NCBI RefSeq assembly: GCF_026340255.1
Contig: NZ_JAPEPJ010000001.1
Coordinates: 248,001 to 312,000, forward strand
Length of the DNA: 64,000 nt
Reading direction: 5' to 3'
Source of the DNA: Streptomyces sp. NBC_01408
GTDB lineage: Bacteria; Actinomycetota; Actinomycetes; Streptomycetales; Streptomycetaceae
Shown: positions 1 through 8,031 of the stretch, in pieces
Position numbering within the stretch: the first letter of the stretch is position 1
How the letters are laid out: each line of letters begins with the position of its first letter
Program-made: the position numbers and the translations under genes
Notes under the pieces: generated by a model
Told to the model about the DNA's origin: nothing
What the model saw: only the letters and a program-made list of their open reading frames with translations
Database searches by the model: none

Positions 1-1247
1 CCGATGAGCCGGCGGCGGTCGGCGTCGAGCCCGGCGATCCGGGTGTGCAGGGAGACGGTCTGGTCGCGGACCGCGTTCAGGTGGCGGACGACCTCGGCGA
101 ACTCGTCGTTGCGGCCGGTGAAGCGCACCGGCTCCACCGAGCCCTCCGGCGTTGCCAGCCGCTCCGCGCCCCGGCGCAGGACCGACAGCGGGCGGGTCAG
201 CGAGCGCGCCACGGCGGTGGAGACGCCCACTGCGACCAGGAACAGCACGCCCAGCAGCCCGACGAGGGTCTCCAGCCGGGTCACGTCGTCGTCGCGCAGC
301 CCGGCGAGCGCGGTGGCCCGCTGGCCGGCGAGGGTGGATTCGACGGACCGCATCCGGTCGATGCGGGCGGTGAGCGCGGGGGCGATGGTGGCCCCGTCGG
401 TCCGGCGGTCGGCCGGGGACAGGGTGGGCCGCTCGGTGAGCCGCTTGAGGTGGTCGTCGGCCGCCTTGACCTCGGGTCCGGTGACGGTCGCGGCGAGGGT
501 CTGGCGTACGTCGGGCCGGGCGACCCGCGCGAAGTCCTCCAGGGCGGCCTGTTCCCGTACGCGGGCCCGCTGTGCGGCGGTGGTGAGTTCGTCCGTCACG
601 GCCGAGTTGGGGAGCTGCTCGCCGCGGGGGACGGCCAGCGCGGCGAGCAGCAGTCCACGGGTGGCCGAGGCCTGTTCCACGGCCTGCCCCAGCGGGGCCA
701 GCGGCCGGACGGTGGCCAGGGCGGCCTCGGCGCGCGGCGGCGTCAGCTCGGTGAGCCGGTCGCCCGGGGCGAGGAGTTCGGCGATGACGCCGGCGTAGGC
801 CTGGTGGGCGGCGAGGGCGCTGCCCTTGCCGTCGACGGCCTCGGCGCGCACGGCCAGGACCCGGCCGAGGGCGCGGGCGAGTTCCTCGTCGGCCTCGGCC
901 CGGACCTCGGCGAGCTGCCGGTCGGTGCGGGTGGCGCGCTCCTGGACGGCGCCCTTGGCGGCGCCGGGACGGCCCTTGGCGACGTACTCGATGACGGCGT
1001 CGCGCTCGTCGCCGAGGAGGTGCGCGAGGGTGAGGGTCTGCCTGGTCTGTTCCGCGAGGGTGACCAGGCGTTGGGAATCCTTGAGTTCCGTCGAGGCGGT
1101 GACGACGGCGGGTGCGCCGGCCGCTAGGACAGTGAGGCCGGCGACGGCTACGCCTACGACCAGCCTGCGGCGCACGCGGACGCGGCGTCCTGCGGGGGCC
1201 GGGCCGTCGATGGCGGTGCCGTTCTTCCGAGACCGCTTCTTCTGCAC
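1..1247 (-). CDS. NIT-domain sensor histidine kinase, N-terminal part (cut by window edge)
   Basis: Membrane sensor kinase; its C-terminal half lies outside the window. From a GTG at 1247 the protein has a basic N-terminus, a first membrane segment (about residues 31-50), roughly 240 extracytoplasmic helical residues of the nitrate/nitrite-sensing (NIT) type, a second membrane segment, and a HAMP region containing RSLTRPLSVLRRGAERL. The kinase core should follow below position 1. A TTG at 1259 is the only other in-frame start before a stop. NIT domains are known from nitrate-responsive regulators, but most Streptomyces members have no proven ligand; many head operons with roadblock and small GTPase genes, which cannot be seen here. 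It is divergent from the PP2C-like gene at 1638. Confidence 0.75.
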   Translation of the reverse strand, partial: MQKKRSRKNGTAIDGPAPAGRRVRVRRRLVVGVAVAGLTVLAAGAPAVVTASTELKDSQRLVTLAEQTRQTLTLAHLLGDERDAVIEYVAKGRPGAAKGAVQERATRTDRQLAEVRAEADEELARALGRVLAVRAEAVDGKGSALAAHQAYAGVIAELLAPGDRLTELTPPRAEAALATVRPLAPLGQAVEQASATRGLLLAALAVPRGEQLPNSAVTDELTTAAQRARVREQAALEDFARVARPDVRQTLAATVTGPEVKAADDHLKRLTERPTLSPADRRTDGATIAPALTARIDRMRSVESTLAGQRATALAGLRDDDVTRLETLVGLLGVLFLVAVGVSTAVARSLTRPLSVLRRGAERLATPEGSVEPVRFTGRNDEFAEVVRHLNAVRDQTVSLHTRIAGLDADRRRLI

Positions 1248-1637
1248 CGGTGCTCGCAATCCTGTACGTGTGCTCGTGCTCGTCTACTCGTGTGGCCGAG
1301 GTAACGGCCGGTCAACAAGTAAACGCCCCCTGCCCCCTCGTACCGCCTCAGACCTTTGCAGTGTGATGGGGGGAGAGCCGCACATCGCCCACCCGGCCAC
1401 TCGAACGAGTGAACATCACGGAAGAGTTGGCAACCAACTCGGACACCCCGTGCCAGAGCGCCTCCGCGGACGGGTGGTTGAAAGATCGATGCGGCCTTTG
1501 GCAGGATGCCCGGCCACATCGCACGCCCGGGGCCGGGATTCCGGGGCCGTCGGGTGCGCCGAGGGGCCGGCGCCCCTCCCGCCCGCTTCGGTACGGACTT
1601 CCCGGGCGCGGCCGGGCCCGCCGGGCAGAATGCGGGT
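1248..1637. other. 390-nt divergent intergenic region
   Basis: No convincing gene. It must carry the promoters of the NIT sensor (leftward) and of the PP2C-like gene (rightward). The one clear structure is a perfect dyad, GAGTTGG-CAA-CCAACTC, at 1424-1440, which could be an operator. Nothing else stands out. Confidence 0.5.
1424..1440. promoter_or_regulatory. Perfect 7-bp dyad, candidate operator
   Basis: Seen: GAGTTGG (1424-1430), spacer CAA, CCAACTC (1434-1440). It lies between two divergent genes and has no U-tract, so an operator is likelier than a terminator. The binding protein is unknown. Confidence 0.35.
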
Positions 1638-2411
1638 ATGCGCATCGACCTCGCCTCCACCCCCGGCAACCCGGAACGCCCCAATGAGGACTGGGTGTCG
1701 GCCGCGCTGCCCGCCTGCGGAGGGGGCGTCCTGGTCGTCCTGGACGGGGTCACCCCGCCACGCGGTGAGGACGGGTGCGTGCACGGAGTCCCGTGGTTCG
1801 CGGCCCGCCTCGGGGGCCGATTGACCGAACTGTCCGGATCGCGGCGGGACATGCCGCTGGACCGGATCCTGGCCGAGTCGGTCCGCGCCACGGCCGAGGC
1901 GCACCGCGATACCTGTGACCTTTCTCACGTGCGGACGCCGCAGGCGACGGTGGTCGTGGTCCGCTGGGACGAGGCCTACGTGGAGCACCTCGTGCTCTCG
2001 GATTCGGTACTGCTGCTCCAGGCGCCCGGGGGCGAGGTGACGGCGGTGCTCGACGACCGGCTGGACCGGGTCCCCCGGGAGGTGCTGCGGTCGGTGGCGG
2101 CGACGGACGCCCTGCGCAACGCGGAGGGCGGCTTCTTCACGGCGGCGGCCGATCCGGCGGTGGCGGCCCGGGCGGTGACCGGGCGCACCCCGCGCGGGGA
2201 GGTCCGTGCGGTGGCGGCGCTCACCGACGGGGCGAGCCGGTGGACGGACCACTTCGGGGAGGGCGACTGGGCCGAGTGCCTGGGGGTGCTGCGCAAGGAG
2301 GGCGCCCAGGGGCTGATCGGCCGGGTCCGGGCGATCGAGTCCGACCCGGCCCGCCCGCCGGCCCCGTACAAGCGCCACGACGACGCGTCGGCGGTGTACG
2401 CAGAGCTTTAG
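1638..2411 (+). CDS. PP2C-like (PPM family) phosphatase domain protein
   Basis: A 257-residue protein, probably cytoplasmic, with the layout of a compact PPM/PP2C Ser/Thr phosphatase. It has PNEDW near residue 13 (equivalent of the family RxxNED motif), VVLDGVTP (metal-binding DG), a beta-rich middle with VLSDSVLLL, ALTDGAS (second DG) and a final DDAS before the C-terminus. These acidic residues are where the family binds Mn/Mg. An ATG at 1638 is preferred over an upstream in-frame start at 1506, because homologous-looking sequence begins at MRIDLASTP and the upstream part is arginine-rich, non-protein-like sequence. Substrates are unknown. It is transcribed away from the NIT sensor kinase, so a signalling link is possible but unproven. 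Confidence 0.7.
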   Translation: MRIDLASTPGNPERPNEDWVSAALPACGGGVLVVLDGVTPPRGEDGCVHGVPWFAARLGGRLTELSGSRRDMPLDRILAESVRATAEAHRDTCDLSHVRTPQATVVVVRWDEAYVEHLVLSDSVLLLQAPGGEVTAVLDDRLDRVPREVLRSVAATDALRNAEGGFFTAAADPAVAARAVTGRTPRGEVRAVAALTDGASRWTDHFGEGDWAECLGVLRKEGAQGLIGRVRAIESDPARPPAPYKRHDDASAVYAEL

Positions 2412-2446
2412 CGGGCCGGTTCCCCGGGCTCCGCCCGGACCCGGTC

Positions 2447-2518
2447 CTCAAACGCCGGACGGGCTGAAAAGACAGCCCCGCCGGCGTTTGAGGCGCGGGG
2501 TCTGGGGCGGAGCCCCAG
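2447..2518. terminator. Double hairpin, module A copy 1
   Basis: The first hairpin pairs CTCAAACGCCGGACGGGCT (2447-2465) with its near-complement at 2474-2492. The second is CTGGGGC-GGA-GCCCCAG (2502-2518). It lies between the convergent 3' ends of the PP2C-like gene and the MarR gene, so it probably terminates both. It belongs to a repeat family with further copies at 44.4, 46.4, 48.46, 48.86 and 62.6 kb. Confidence 0.75.
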
Positions 2519-2536
2519 GAAACGCGCCGCGTGGGG

Positions 2537-2697
2537 GTCCGCCGGGGGCCGGGCGCCGGTTCCGCCGGGGGCCGGGCGCCGTGGGGCGGGGACGCTCCGG
2601 AGTGTCTCCTCGGCTCGCGCACTTGGGTCCGGCTGCGTGAGGATCGGCCCCGGTTGCGCGCTCGTCCTGCGGGGACACTCCTGCGCGTCCCCACCCC
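2537..2697 (+). repeat. Tandem GC repeat plus module B copy 1
   Basis: 2537-2580 holds two copies of CCGCCGGGGGCCGGGCGCCG. They are followed (about 2580-2697) by module B, recognisable by TGTCTCCTCGGCTCGCGCAC and GGTTGCGCGCTCGTCCTGCG and by a GGGGAC...GTCCCC hairpin. Module B recurs twice, inverted about a centre, near 48.6-48.8 kb. No protein-like reading was found here. Confidence 0.7.
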
Positions 2698-2707
2698 GCG
2701 GCGCCCC

Positions 2708-3148
2708 CTACTCCCCGCCCGTGTTCAGCTGGTTCAGCAGGCGGGCCAGTTCCGCCACCTCGCCGCGGTCCCAGCCGGAGAGCTTGCGCATGTACTGCTC
2801 GCGCCGGGCGTCGCGTACCCGCAGAAAGCGCTCGCGGCCCTCCTCGGTGAGGTCGACCAGGAAGGCCCGGCCGTCCGCGGGGTCCGGCTCGCGGGCCACC
2901 AGGCCGAGGACCTCCAGGGCCCGCAGCTGGCGGCTCATGGTGGCCTTGCCGACCCCGAAGTAGGCGGCGAGCTCGGTGGCCCGCTGCCGTCCGGCGGCCT
3001 CCAGGCGGGTGAGGAGCCCGTACGCCGCGGGCTCCAGCTCGGGGTGGAGGGCGCGGGCCATCTCCCCGGACGAGGCGCGTGCGCGCCGGAGGAAGACGGA
3101 CAGCTCCCGCTCCAGGGCAAGGAACTCCTGGTCTTCGCTCCCGTGCAC
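2708..3148 (-). CDS. MarR-family transcriptional regulator
   Basis: A 146-residue winged-helix DNA-binding protein. The recognition-helix region reads RATELAAYFGVGKATMSRQL (about residues 57-76), followed by the wing REPDPADGRAFLVDLTEEG and a C-terminal helix for dimerisation. The GTG start at 3148 is chosen because a strong GGGAG Shine-Dalgarno lies 7 nt upstream and because upstream in-frame sequence is low-complexity Arg/Pro. MarR proteins usually repress a neighbouring efflux or detoxification gene, but here the neighbours are lon on the same strand and a PP2C-like gene that converges on it. The target and ligand cannot be inferred. Confidence 0.85.
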   Translation of the reverse strand: MHGSEDQEFLALERELSVFLRRARASSGEMARALHPELEPAAYGLLTRLEAAGRQRATELAAYFGVGKATMSRQLRALEVLGLVAREPDPADGRAFLVDLTEEGRERFLRVRDARREQYMRKLSGWDRGEVAELARLLNQLNTGGE

Positions 3149-3275
3149 GTCCCGCTCCCATCGGTGGTGTGAGCCGCCAGTATTTCGCAGTGGGCGCGCC
3201 GACGGCCCGGGGCCCCGCCGGGGCGGGGTCCCGGGCCGTACGGTCGGCCGGTCAGGCGGCCGGTCGGCGGGCCGG

Positions 3276-5672
3276 TCAGGCGGCGGCCGTGACCGAGGCC
3301 TGCGACCGGTCCAGGGCGAGTTCCAGGACCTGGCGCACATCCGTCACGGGGTGCACCTCCAGCCCCTCCAGCACCTCGGCCGGGACGTCGTCCAGGTCGG
3401 CCTCGTTGCGCTTCGGGATGATCACGGTGGTCAGCCCGGCCCGGTGCGCGGCCAGCAGCTTCTGCTTGACCCCGCCGATCGGCAGGACCCGCCCGGTCAG
3501 CGAGACCTCACCCGTCATCGCCACGTCGGTGCGCACCTGCCGCCCGGAGAGCAGCGAGGCGAGCGCCGTCGTCATGGTGATGCCCGCGCTCGGGCCGTCC
3601 TTGGGCACCGCTCCCGCTGGGAAGTGGATGTGCACGCCCCGGTCCTTGAGGTCGGCGACGGGAAGCTCCAGTTCCGCGCCGTGCGAGCGCAGGAAGCTGA
3701 GGGCGATCTGCGCCGACTCCTTCATGACGTCGCCGAGCTGGCCCGTCAGGGTCAGGCCGGCCGCGCCCGTCTCCGGGTCGGCCAGCGAGGCCTCGACGAA
3801 GAGCACGTCGCCGCCGGCTCCGGTGACGGCGAGGCCGGTGGCCACACCGGGTACGGCGGTGCGCCGTTCGGCCGGGTCCTGGGCGGCCTCCGGCACGTGG
3901 TGCGGTCGCCCGATGAGCGCCCGCAGTTCACCGGCGCCGATCCGGAAGGGCAACTCCCGTTCGCCCAGCTCGTGCTGCGACGCCACCTTGCGCAGCAGTC
4001 GCGCGAGGGAGCGTTCCAGGGTGCGGACGCCCGCTTCGCGGGTGTACTCCCCGGCCAGCCTGCGCAGGGCGTCCTCCTCCAGGACGACCTCGTCGGCGCC
4101 GAGCCCGGCGCGCTCCAGCTGGCGCGGCAGCAGGTGGTCCCGTGCGATGACCACCTTCTCGTCCTCGGTGTACCCGTCGAGGCGGACGAGCTCCATCCGG
4201 TCTGCGAGCGCCTCGGGGATGGCCTCCAGGACGTTGGCGGTGGCCAGGAACACCACGTCGCTCAGGTCCAGCTCCACCTCCAGGTAGTGGTCCCGGAAGG
4301 TGTGGTTCTGCGCCGGGTCGAGGACCTCCAGCAGCGCGGCGGCGGGGTCGCCGCGGAAGTCGGAGCCCACCTTGTCGATCTCGTCGAGGAGGACCACCGG
4401 GTTCATCGACCCGGCCTCCTTGATGGCCCGGACGATCCGGCCCGGCAGGGCGCCGACGTAGGTCCGGCGGTGTCCTCGTACCTCGGCCTCGTCCCGTACG
4501 CCGCCGAGGGCGACGCGGACGAACTTGCGGCCCATGGCGTGGGCCACCGACTCGCCGAGGGAGGTCTTGCCGACGCCTGGCGGTCCGACCAGGGCGAGCA
4601 CCGCGCCCCCGCGGCGTCCGCCGATGACACCCATCCCGCGCTCGGAGCGCCGCTTGCGCACGGCGAGGTACTCGGTGATGCGGTCCTTCACGTCACTGAG
4701 GCCCGCGTGTTCGGCGTCGAGGACGGCCCGGGCGCTCCGGATGTCGTACTGGTCCTCGGTCCGCTCGTTCCAGGGGAGTTCCAGGACGGTGTCGAGCCAG
4801 GTCCGGATCCAGGAGCCCTCGGGCGACTGGTCGCTGGACCGCTCCAGCTTCTCGACCTCCTTGAGCGCGGCCTCCCGGACCTTCTCGGGGAGGTCGGCGG
4901 CCTCGACGCGGGCGCGGTAGTCGTCGGACTCCTCGCCGTCCTTCTCCCCGTTCAGCTCGCGGAGTTCCTTGCGGACGGCCTCCAGCTGCCTGCGGAGCAG
5001 GAACTCGCGCTGCTGCTTGTCCACGCCGTCCTGGACGTCCTTGGCGATGGACTCGGCCACGTCCTGTTCGGCCAGGTGGTTCCTGAGCCACTTGATGGCG
5101 AGGCCGAGGCGGGTGACGGCGTCGCCGGTCTCCAGCAGTTCGACCTTCTGCTCCAGCGTCAGGAAGGGGGAGTACCCGGAGTTGTCGGCGAGCGCGGAGA
5201 CCCCCTCGATCTGCTGGACCCGGTCCACGACCTGCCAGGCCCCGCGCTTCTTGAGCCAACTGGTGGCGAGCGCCTTGTACTCCTTGACCCGCTCGGCGAC
5301 CACGCCGGGCAGCGGGTCCGGCACGTTCTCGTCCACGGTTTCGCCATCGACCCAGAGCGCGGCCCCGGGGCCGGTGGTCCCGGCCCCGATGCGGACGCGC
5401 CCGCGGCCGCGGATGAGCGCCCCGGGGTCCCCGTCGGAGAGCCGGCCGACCTGTTCGACGGTCCCCAGCACGCCGGTGCCCGCGTACTTCCCGTCGACGC
5501 GCGGTACGAGCAGCACCCGGGGCTTCCCGGTCCCGGCCGCCGCCTGGGCGGCCTCCACGGCCCCCCGTACCTCGGCGTCGGACAGGTCCAGGGGAACGAC
5601 CATTCCGGGCAGCACGACCTCGTCGTCGAGCGGCAGCACGGGCAGGGTGAGCGTTACGGACGTCGAAGCCAT
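3276..5672 (-). CDS. lon: ATP-dependent Lon protease
   Basis: Cytoplasmic AAA+ serine protease that degrades misfolded and selected regulatory proteins. Domains in 798 residues: N-terminal substrate-binding domain (1-200), coiled-coil linker (210-290), AAA+ module with Walker A GPPGVGKT (363-370) and Walker B VVLLDEIDK (426-434), then the S16 protease domain. The Ser-Lys dyad is intact: Ser695 in KDGPSAGITM and Lys738 in GGVKQKLLAAHRAG. Length is normal for bacterial LonA. The ATG at 5672 has a GGAGGGAAG Shine-Dalgarno. A HAIR-like inverted repeat lies 22 nt upstream; in Streptomyces lon belongs to the HspR heat-shock regulon, so HspR repression is likely. Confidence 0.97.
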   Translation of the reverse strand: MASTSVTLTLPVLPLDDEVVLPGMVVPLDLSDAEVRGAVEAAQAAAGTGKPRVLLVPRVDGKYAGTGVLGTVEQVGRLSDGDPGALIRGRGRVRIGAGTTGPGAALWVDGETVDENVPDPLPGVVAERVKEYKALATSWLKKRGAWQVVDRVQQIEGVSALADNSGYSPFLTLEQKVELLETGDAVTRLGLAIKWLRNHLAEQDVAESIAKDVQDGVDKQQREFLLRRQLEAVRKELRELNGEKDGEESDDYRARVEAADLPEKVREAALKEVEKLERSSDQSPEGSWIRTWLDTVLELPWNERTEDQYDIRSARAVLDAEHAGLSDVKDRITEYLAVRKRRSERGMGVIGGRRGGAVLALVGPPGVGKTSLGESVAHAMGRKFVRVALGGVRDEAEVRGHRRTYVGALPGRIVRAIKEAGSMNPVVLLDEIDKVGSDFRGDPAAALLEVLDPAQNHTFRDHYLEVELDLSDVVFLATANVLEAIPEALADRMELVRLDGYTEDEKVVIARDHLLPRQLERAGLGADEVVLEEDALRRLAGEYTREAGVRTLERSLARLLRKVASQHELGERELPFRIGAGELRALIGRPHHVPEAAQDPAERRTAVPGVATGLAVTGAGGDVLFVEASLADPETGAAGLTLTGQLGDVMKESAQIALSFLRSHGAELELPVADLKDRGVHIHFPAGAVPKDGPSAGITMTTALASLLSGRQVRTDVAMTGEVSLTGRVLPIGGVKQKLLAAHRAGLTTVIIPKRNEADLDDVPAEVLEGLEVHPVTDVRQVLELALDRSQASVTAAA

Positions 5673-5693
5673 GATCTTCCCTCCGGCAGTGAA

Positions 5694-5714
5694 GTTGAGC
5701 TATGCCGACTCAAT
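5694..5714 (-). promoter_or_regulatory. HAIR-type operator for HspR upstream of lon
   Basis: On the plus strand GTTGAGC-N7-ACTCAAT matches the HspR consensus CTTGAGT-N7-ACTCAAG at 5/7 and 6/7 positions with the correct 7-nt spacer. It ends 22 nt before the lon start, where HspR would block transcription initiation. HspR control of lon is established in Streptomyces; the assignment here is by motif only. Confidence 0.75.
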
Positions 5715-5786
5715 GCATCTGCGTCCCCCGATGTTCCCCAACACCCGTTCGCCCGGGGCGAACAGCTCCGGAGCCGCTGTCTGGCC

Positions 5787-6542
5787 CTAGCCGGCAGCAG
5801 AGATGCGGACGTCGCCCGAGGTGGTCTTCGCCGAGAGGGCGGAGGCGGCCGCGGGGTCGGTGGGCAGGGAGACCTCGCGGGCGCCGGAGGTGGTGGAGAC
5901 CGCGACCCGGTAGGCCGCCGCGGGGACCTTCAGGGTGACGTCCCCGGAGCTGGATTCGGCGGCCACCGAGGCCGGGGCCTGCGCGAAGTCCAGGCGGGTG
6001 TCGCCCGAGTCGGAGCGGATGTCGGCGCTCGGACCGGCCAGGCCGGTCGCGGTGATCGCGCCCGAGGAGGTACGGATCTTCAGCGGGCCCGCGATCCGGT
6101 CGACCTCGACCGCGCCGGATTCGGACGTCAGGTCGGCGGCCGCCACCCCCGCCACGGTGATCTTGCCGCTGCTGTTGCCGAGCCGGACCTCGGCGGAGGC
6201 CGGGACCTCCAGGCGGTAGTCGATGAAGCAGGTGTCGGAGCAGCCGTCGGTGAAGGTCAGCACACCGCCCGACACCTGCTGGCCCGGGGTGGGTTCGGTG
6301 TCGCCGCGGTAGTGGACGGTGCGGCGGACGGTGACGCCGGGGCCGGTGCCGGGGACCACCTCGATCGAGCCGGCCCGGGCCTCCGTCAGTTCGACCGCGG
6401 TGACGGCTTCGGAGACGGTGGCGTCGGCACTCGCCGTCCGCTTCGGGCCGTCCGTGAGGGAGCAGCCGGACAGGAGCAGACCGGCTCCGAGGGCGGCTGC
6501 CGCCGTACGGGTGAGGCGAAGTGACGTGGCGTGAGAAGTCAT
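5787..6542 (-). CDS. Lipoprotein with DUF4097-type beta-solenoid
   Basis: A 251-residue exported protein. The signal peptide carries twin basic residues, a hydrophobic run and the lipobox LLSGC (Cys about residue 27), so it should be lipid-anchored outside the membrane. The mature part is a repetitive beta structure with recurring SGxI/SGDV turns (SSGKITVAG, ESGAVEVD, SSGAITATG, DSGDTRLD, SSGDVTLKV, TSGDVRISA), the hallmark of DUF4097 adhesin-like proteins. Function is unknown; such proteins often sit beside regulators or envelope-stress genes. A second DUF4097 protein, without a signal peptide, is at 47.4-48.3 kb. The start is ATG 6542. Confidence 0.8.
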   Translation of the reverse strand: MTSHATSLRLTRTAAAALGAGLLLSGCSLTDGPKRTASADATVSEAVTAVELTEARAGSIEVVPGTGPGVTVRRTVHYRGDTEPTPGQQVSGGVLTFTDGCSDTCFIDYRLEVPASAEVRLGNSSGKITVAGVAAADLTSESGAVEVDRIAGPLKIRTSSGAITATGLAGPSADIRSDSGDTRLDFAQAPASVAAESSSGDVTLKVPAAAYRVAVSTTSGAREVSLPTDPAAASALSAKTTSGDVRISAAG

Positions 6543-6606
6543 GCTCCGATCCTCGGGGAGCGGCGCCGTCCGGCCGATGGGGGCGGTACCCGGACCGGGG
6601 GTGGGG

Positions 6607-7551
6607 CTATCCCCCCGTCGCCGGGCCGGTCGCCGGACCTGCTGCCGGGCCGGTGGCCACGGGGAGTTCCGACGGCATGCCCCACTCGCTCCAGGAGCCG
6701 TCGTACACGGCCAGTTCCCGGTAGCCGGCGAGGTCGGCGCCGAGGGCGAGCACGCAGGCCGTGACCCCCGACCCGCAGCTGAAGTACAGCCGCTGCCGGT
6801 CCCCCGCCACCGCCGCGAAGGTCTCGCGGAGTTCGGCTGCGGGCCGCATCAGGCCGCCGGGCCGCTGGAGCTCGCCGAACGGCAGGCTGACCGCGCCGGG
6901 CATGTGGCCGCCGCGCAGGCCGGGGCGGGGTTCGGGCGCGGTGCCGGCGAAGCGCTCGCGGGTACGGGCGTCCAGCACCGCCGCGGCCGGGTCGGCCAGG
7001 GCGGCGGCGACGGTGGAGCTGCCGACGAGCAGCCCGGCGCGGGGGCGGGCGGTGAAGGAGCCGCGCGGGCCCGCGTACGCCGGGCCGGTGGACTCCACGG
7101 GCAGGCCCGCGGCGGTCCAGGCGGGCAGTCCGCCGTCGAGCACGGCCGCCCGGTCGAAGCCCATGGCGCGCAGCATCCACCAGGCGCGGGCGCTGGAGTA
7201 GACGCCCGCTCCGTCGTAGACGACGACGGTGTCGCCGTCGTCCACGCCGAGGGCCCGCAGCGCCTCGGTGAACTCGGCGGGGCCGGGCATGGTGTGCGGG
7301 GCGGGGGCTTCGTGGTCGGACAGGGCCCCGTCGAGGTCGAACGGGCGGGCCCCCGGGATCCGGTGGTCCGCGCCCCGGTGGGCGCCGACGGAGGCGTCGA
7401 AGAGCACCAGACCCGGCGCCCCGAGCCGCGCGGCCAGCCAGTCGGCCCCGACCAGGGCCCCGGGGCCCTGGTCCGTGCCGGGCGCGGCCCCGGAGGCCCC
7501 GGACCCGCCGGATCCCGGCTCGCGGGATGCGGAGTTCTGGGACGTGGGCAT
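6607..7551 (-). CDS. Two-domain rhodanese-type sulfurtransferase (3-mercaptopyruvate-like)
   Basis: A 314-residue cytoplasmic enzyme with two rhodanese domains. The inactive N-terminal domain (about 30-160) contains DHRIPGARPFDLD and the catalytic C-terminal domain (about 175-300) contains AVLDARTRERFAG. The active-site loop is SCGSGVTA with Cys259. A CG[S/T]GVTA loop is typical of 3-mercaptopyruvate sulfurtransferases rather than thiosulfate sulfurtransferases (CRxGxR), so the mercaptopyruvate assignment is favoured by inference. The ATG at 7551 has an excellent AGGAGGTGCCGT leader; upstream in-frame codons are Arg/Gly-rich and excluded. The Gly/Ser-rich first 30 residues and the GPAAGPATG tail look disordered. 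Confidence 0.88.
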   Translation of the reverse strand: MPTSQNSASREPGSGGSGASGAAPGTDQGPGALVGADWLAARLGAPGLVLFDASVGAHRGADHRIPGARPFDLDGALSDHEAPAPHTMPGPAEFTEALRALGVDDGDTVVVYDGAGVYSSARAWWMLRAMGFDRAAVLDGGLPAWTAAGLPVESTGPAYAGPRGSFTARPRAGLLVGSSTVAAALADPAAAVLDARTRERFAGTAPEPRPGLRGGHMPGAVSLPFGELQRPGGLMRPAAELRETFAAVAGDRQRLYFSCGSGVTACVLALGADLAGYRELAVYDGSWSEWGMPSELPVATGPAAGPATGPATGG

Positions 7552-7569
7552 ACGGCACCTCCTGGGGCT

Positions 7570-8031
7570 CGGCCGACCGCCCCGGGCGGGGCGGCCCGCC
7601 GGCTGCGCGACGCGGGACGCCCCATCCTCCGGCCTCCGCCGCGGCCCGCAACGCCCGGGGCCAGTCCCACGGCCACCGCCGCGGGCACGGGCCGTCGCGG
7701 CTCGGAGCCCCCAGGCCAGGCCCACGGCCACGGTCAGGTCAGGTCAGGTCAGAGCCCACCGCCACAGGCGTGGCCACGGGCACGGGCCCGGGCCGTCGCG
7801 GGCACCGCCACGAGCACGAGCACGGGCATGGGCGGTCGCGGCCCGAGCGCCCCGGGCCGGGCACCACGCCCAGGGCCACCGCCACGGGCAGCGCGGGCCG
7901 CCGCGGGCACCGCCACAGGCGCGACACGGACACGGCCCCGGGCCGCCGCCAAACCGCCACAGGCGCGGGCACCGCCACCGCCACAGGCACGGCCCGGGCC
8001 CGGGCCGCCGCGCCCCCGCCCCCGCCCACGG
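7570..8031. repeat. GC-rich degenerate minisatellite between sulfurtransferase and glycosyltransferase
   Basis: About 460 nt without a credible gene. It consists of imperfect copies of a unit close to GCGGGCACCGCCACAGGC (clear around 7798, 7903 and 7954), interspersed with CACGGCCACCGCC blocks, plus four copies of GGTCA at 7732-7751. All frames give Arg/Pro/Ala/His low complexity. It may be slippage-expanded spacer DNA; no function is evident. Confidence 0.6.

Noticed and set aside
2976..6524. Very long open frame on the plus strand opposite lon
   Set aside because: It is a high-GC shadow of lon and neighbours: the reading is Gly/Arg/Leu/Asp-rich without domains, whereas the minus strand gives a perfect Lon protease.
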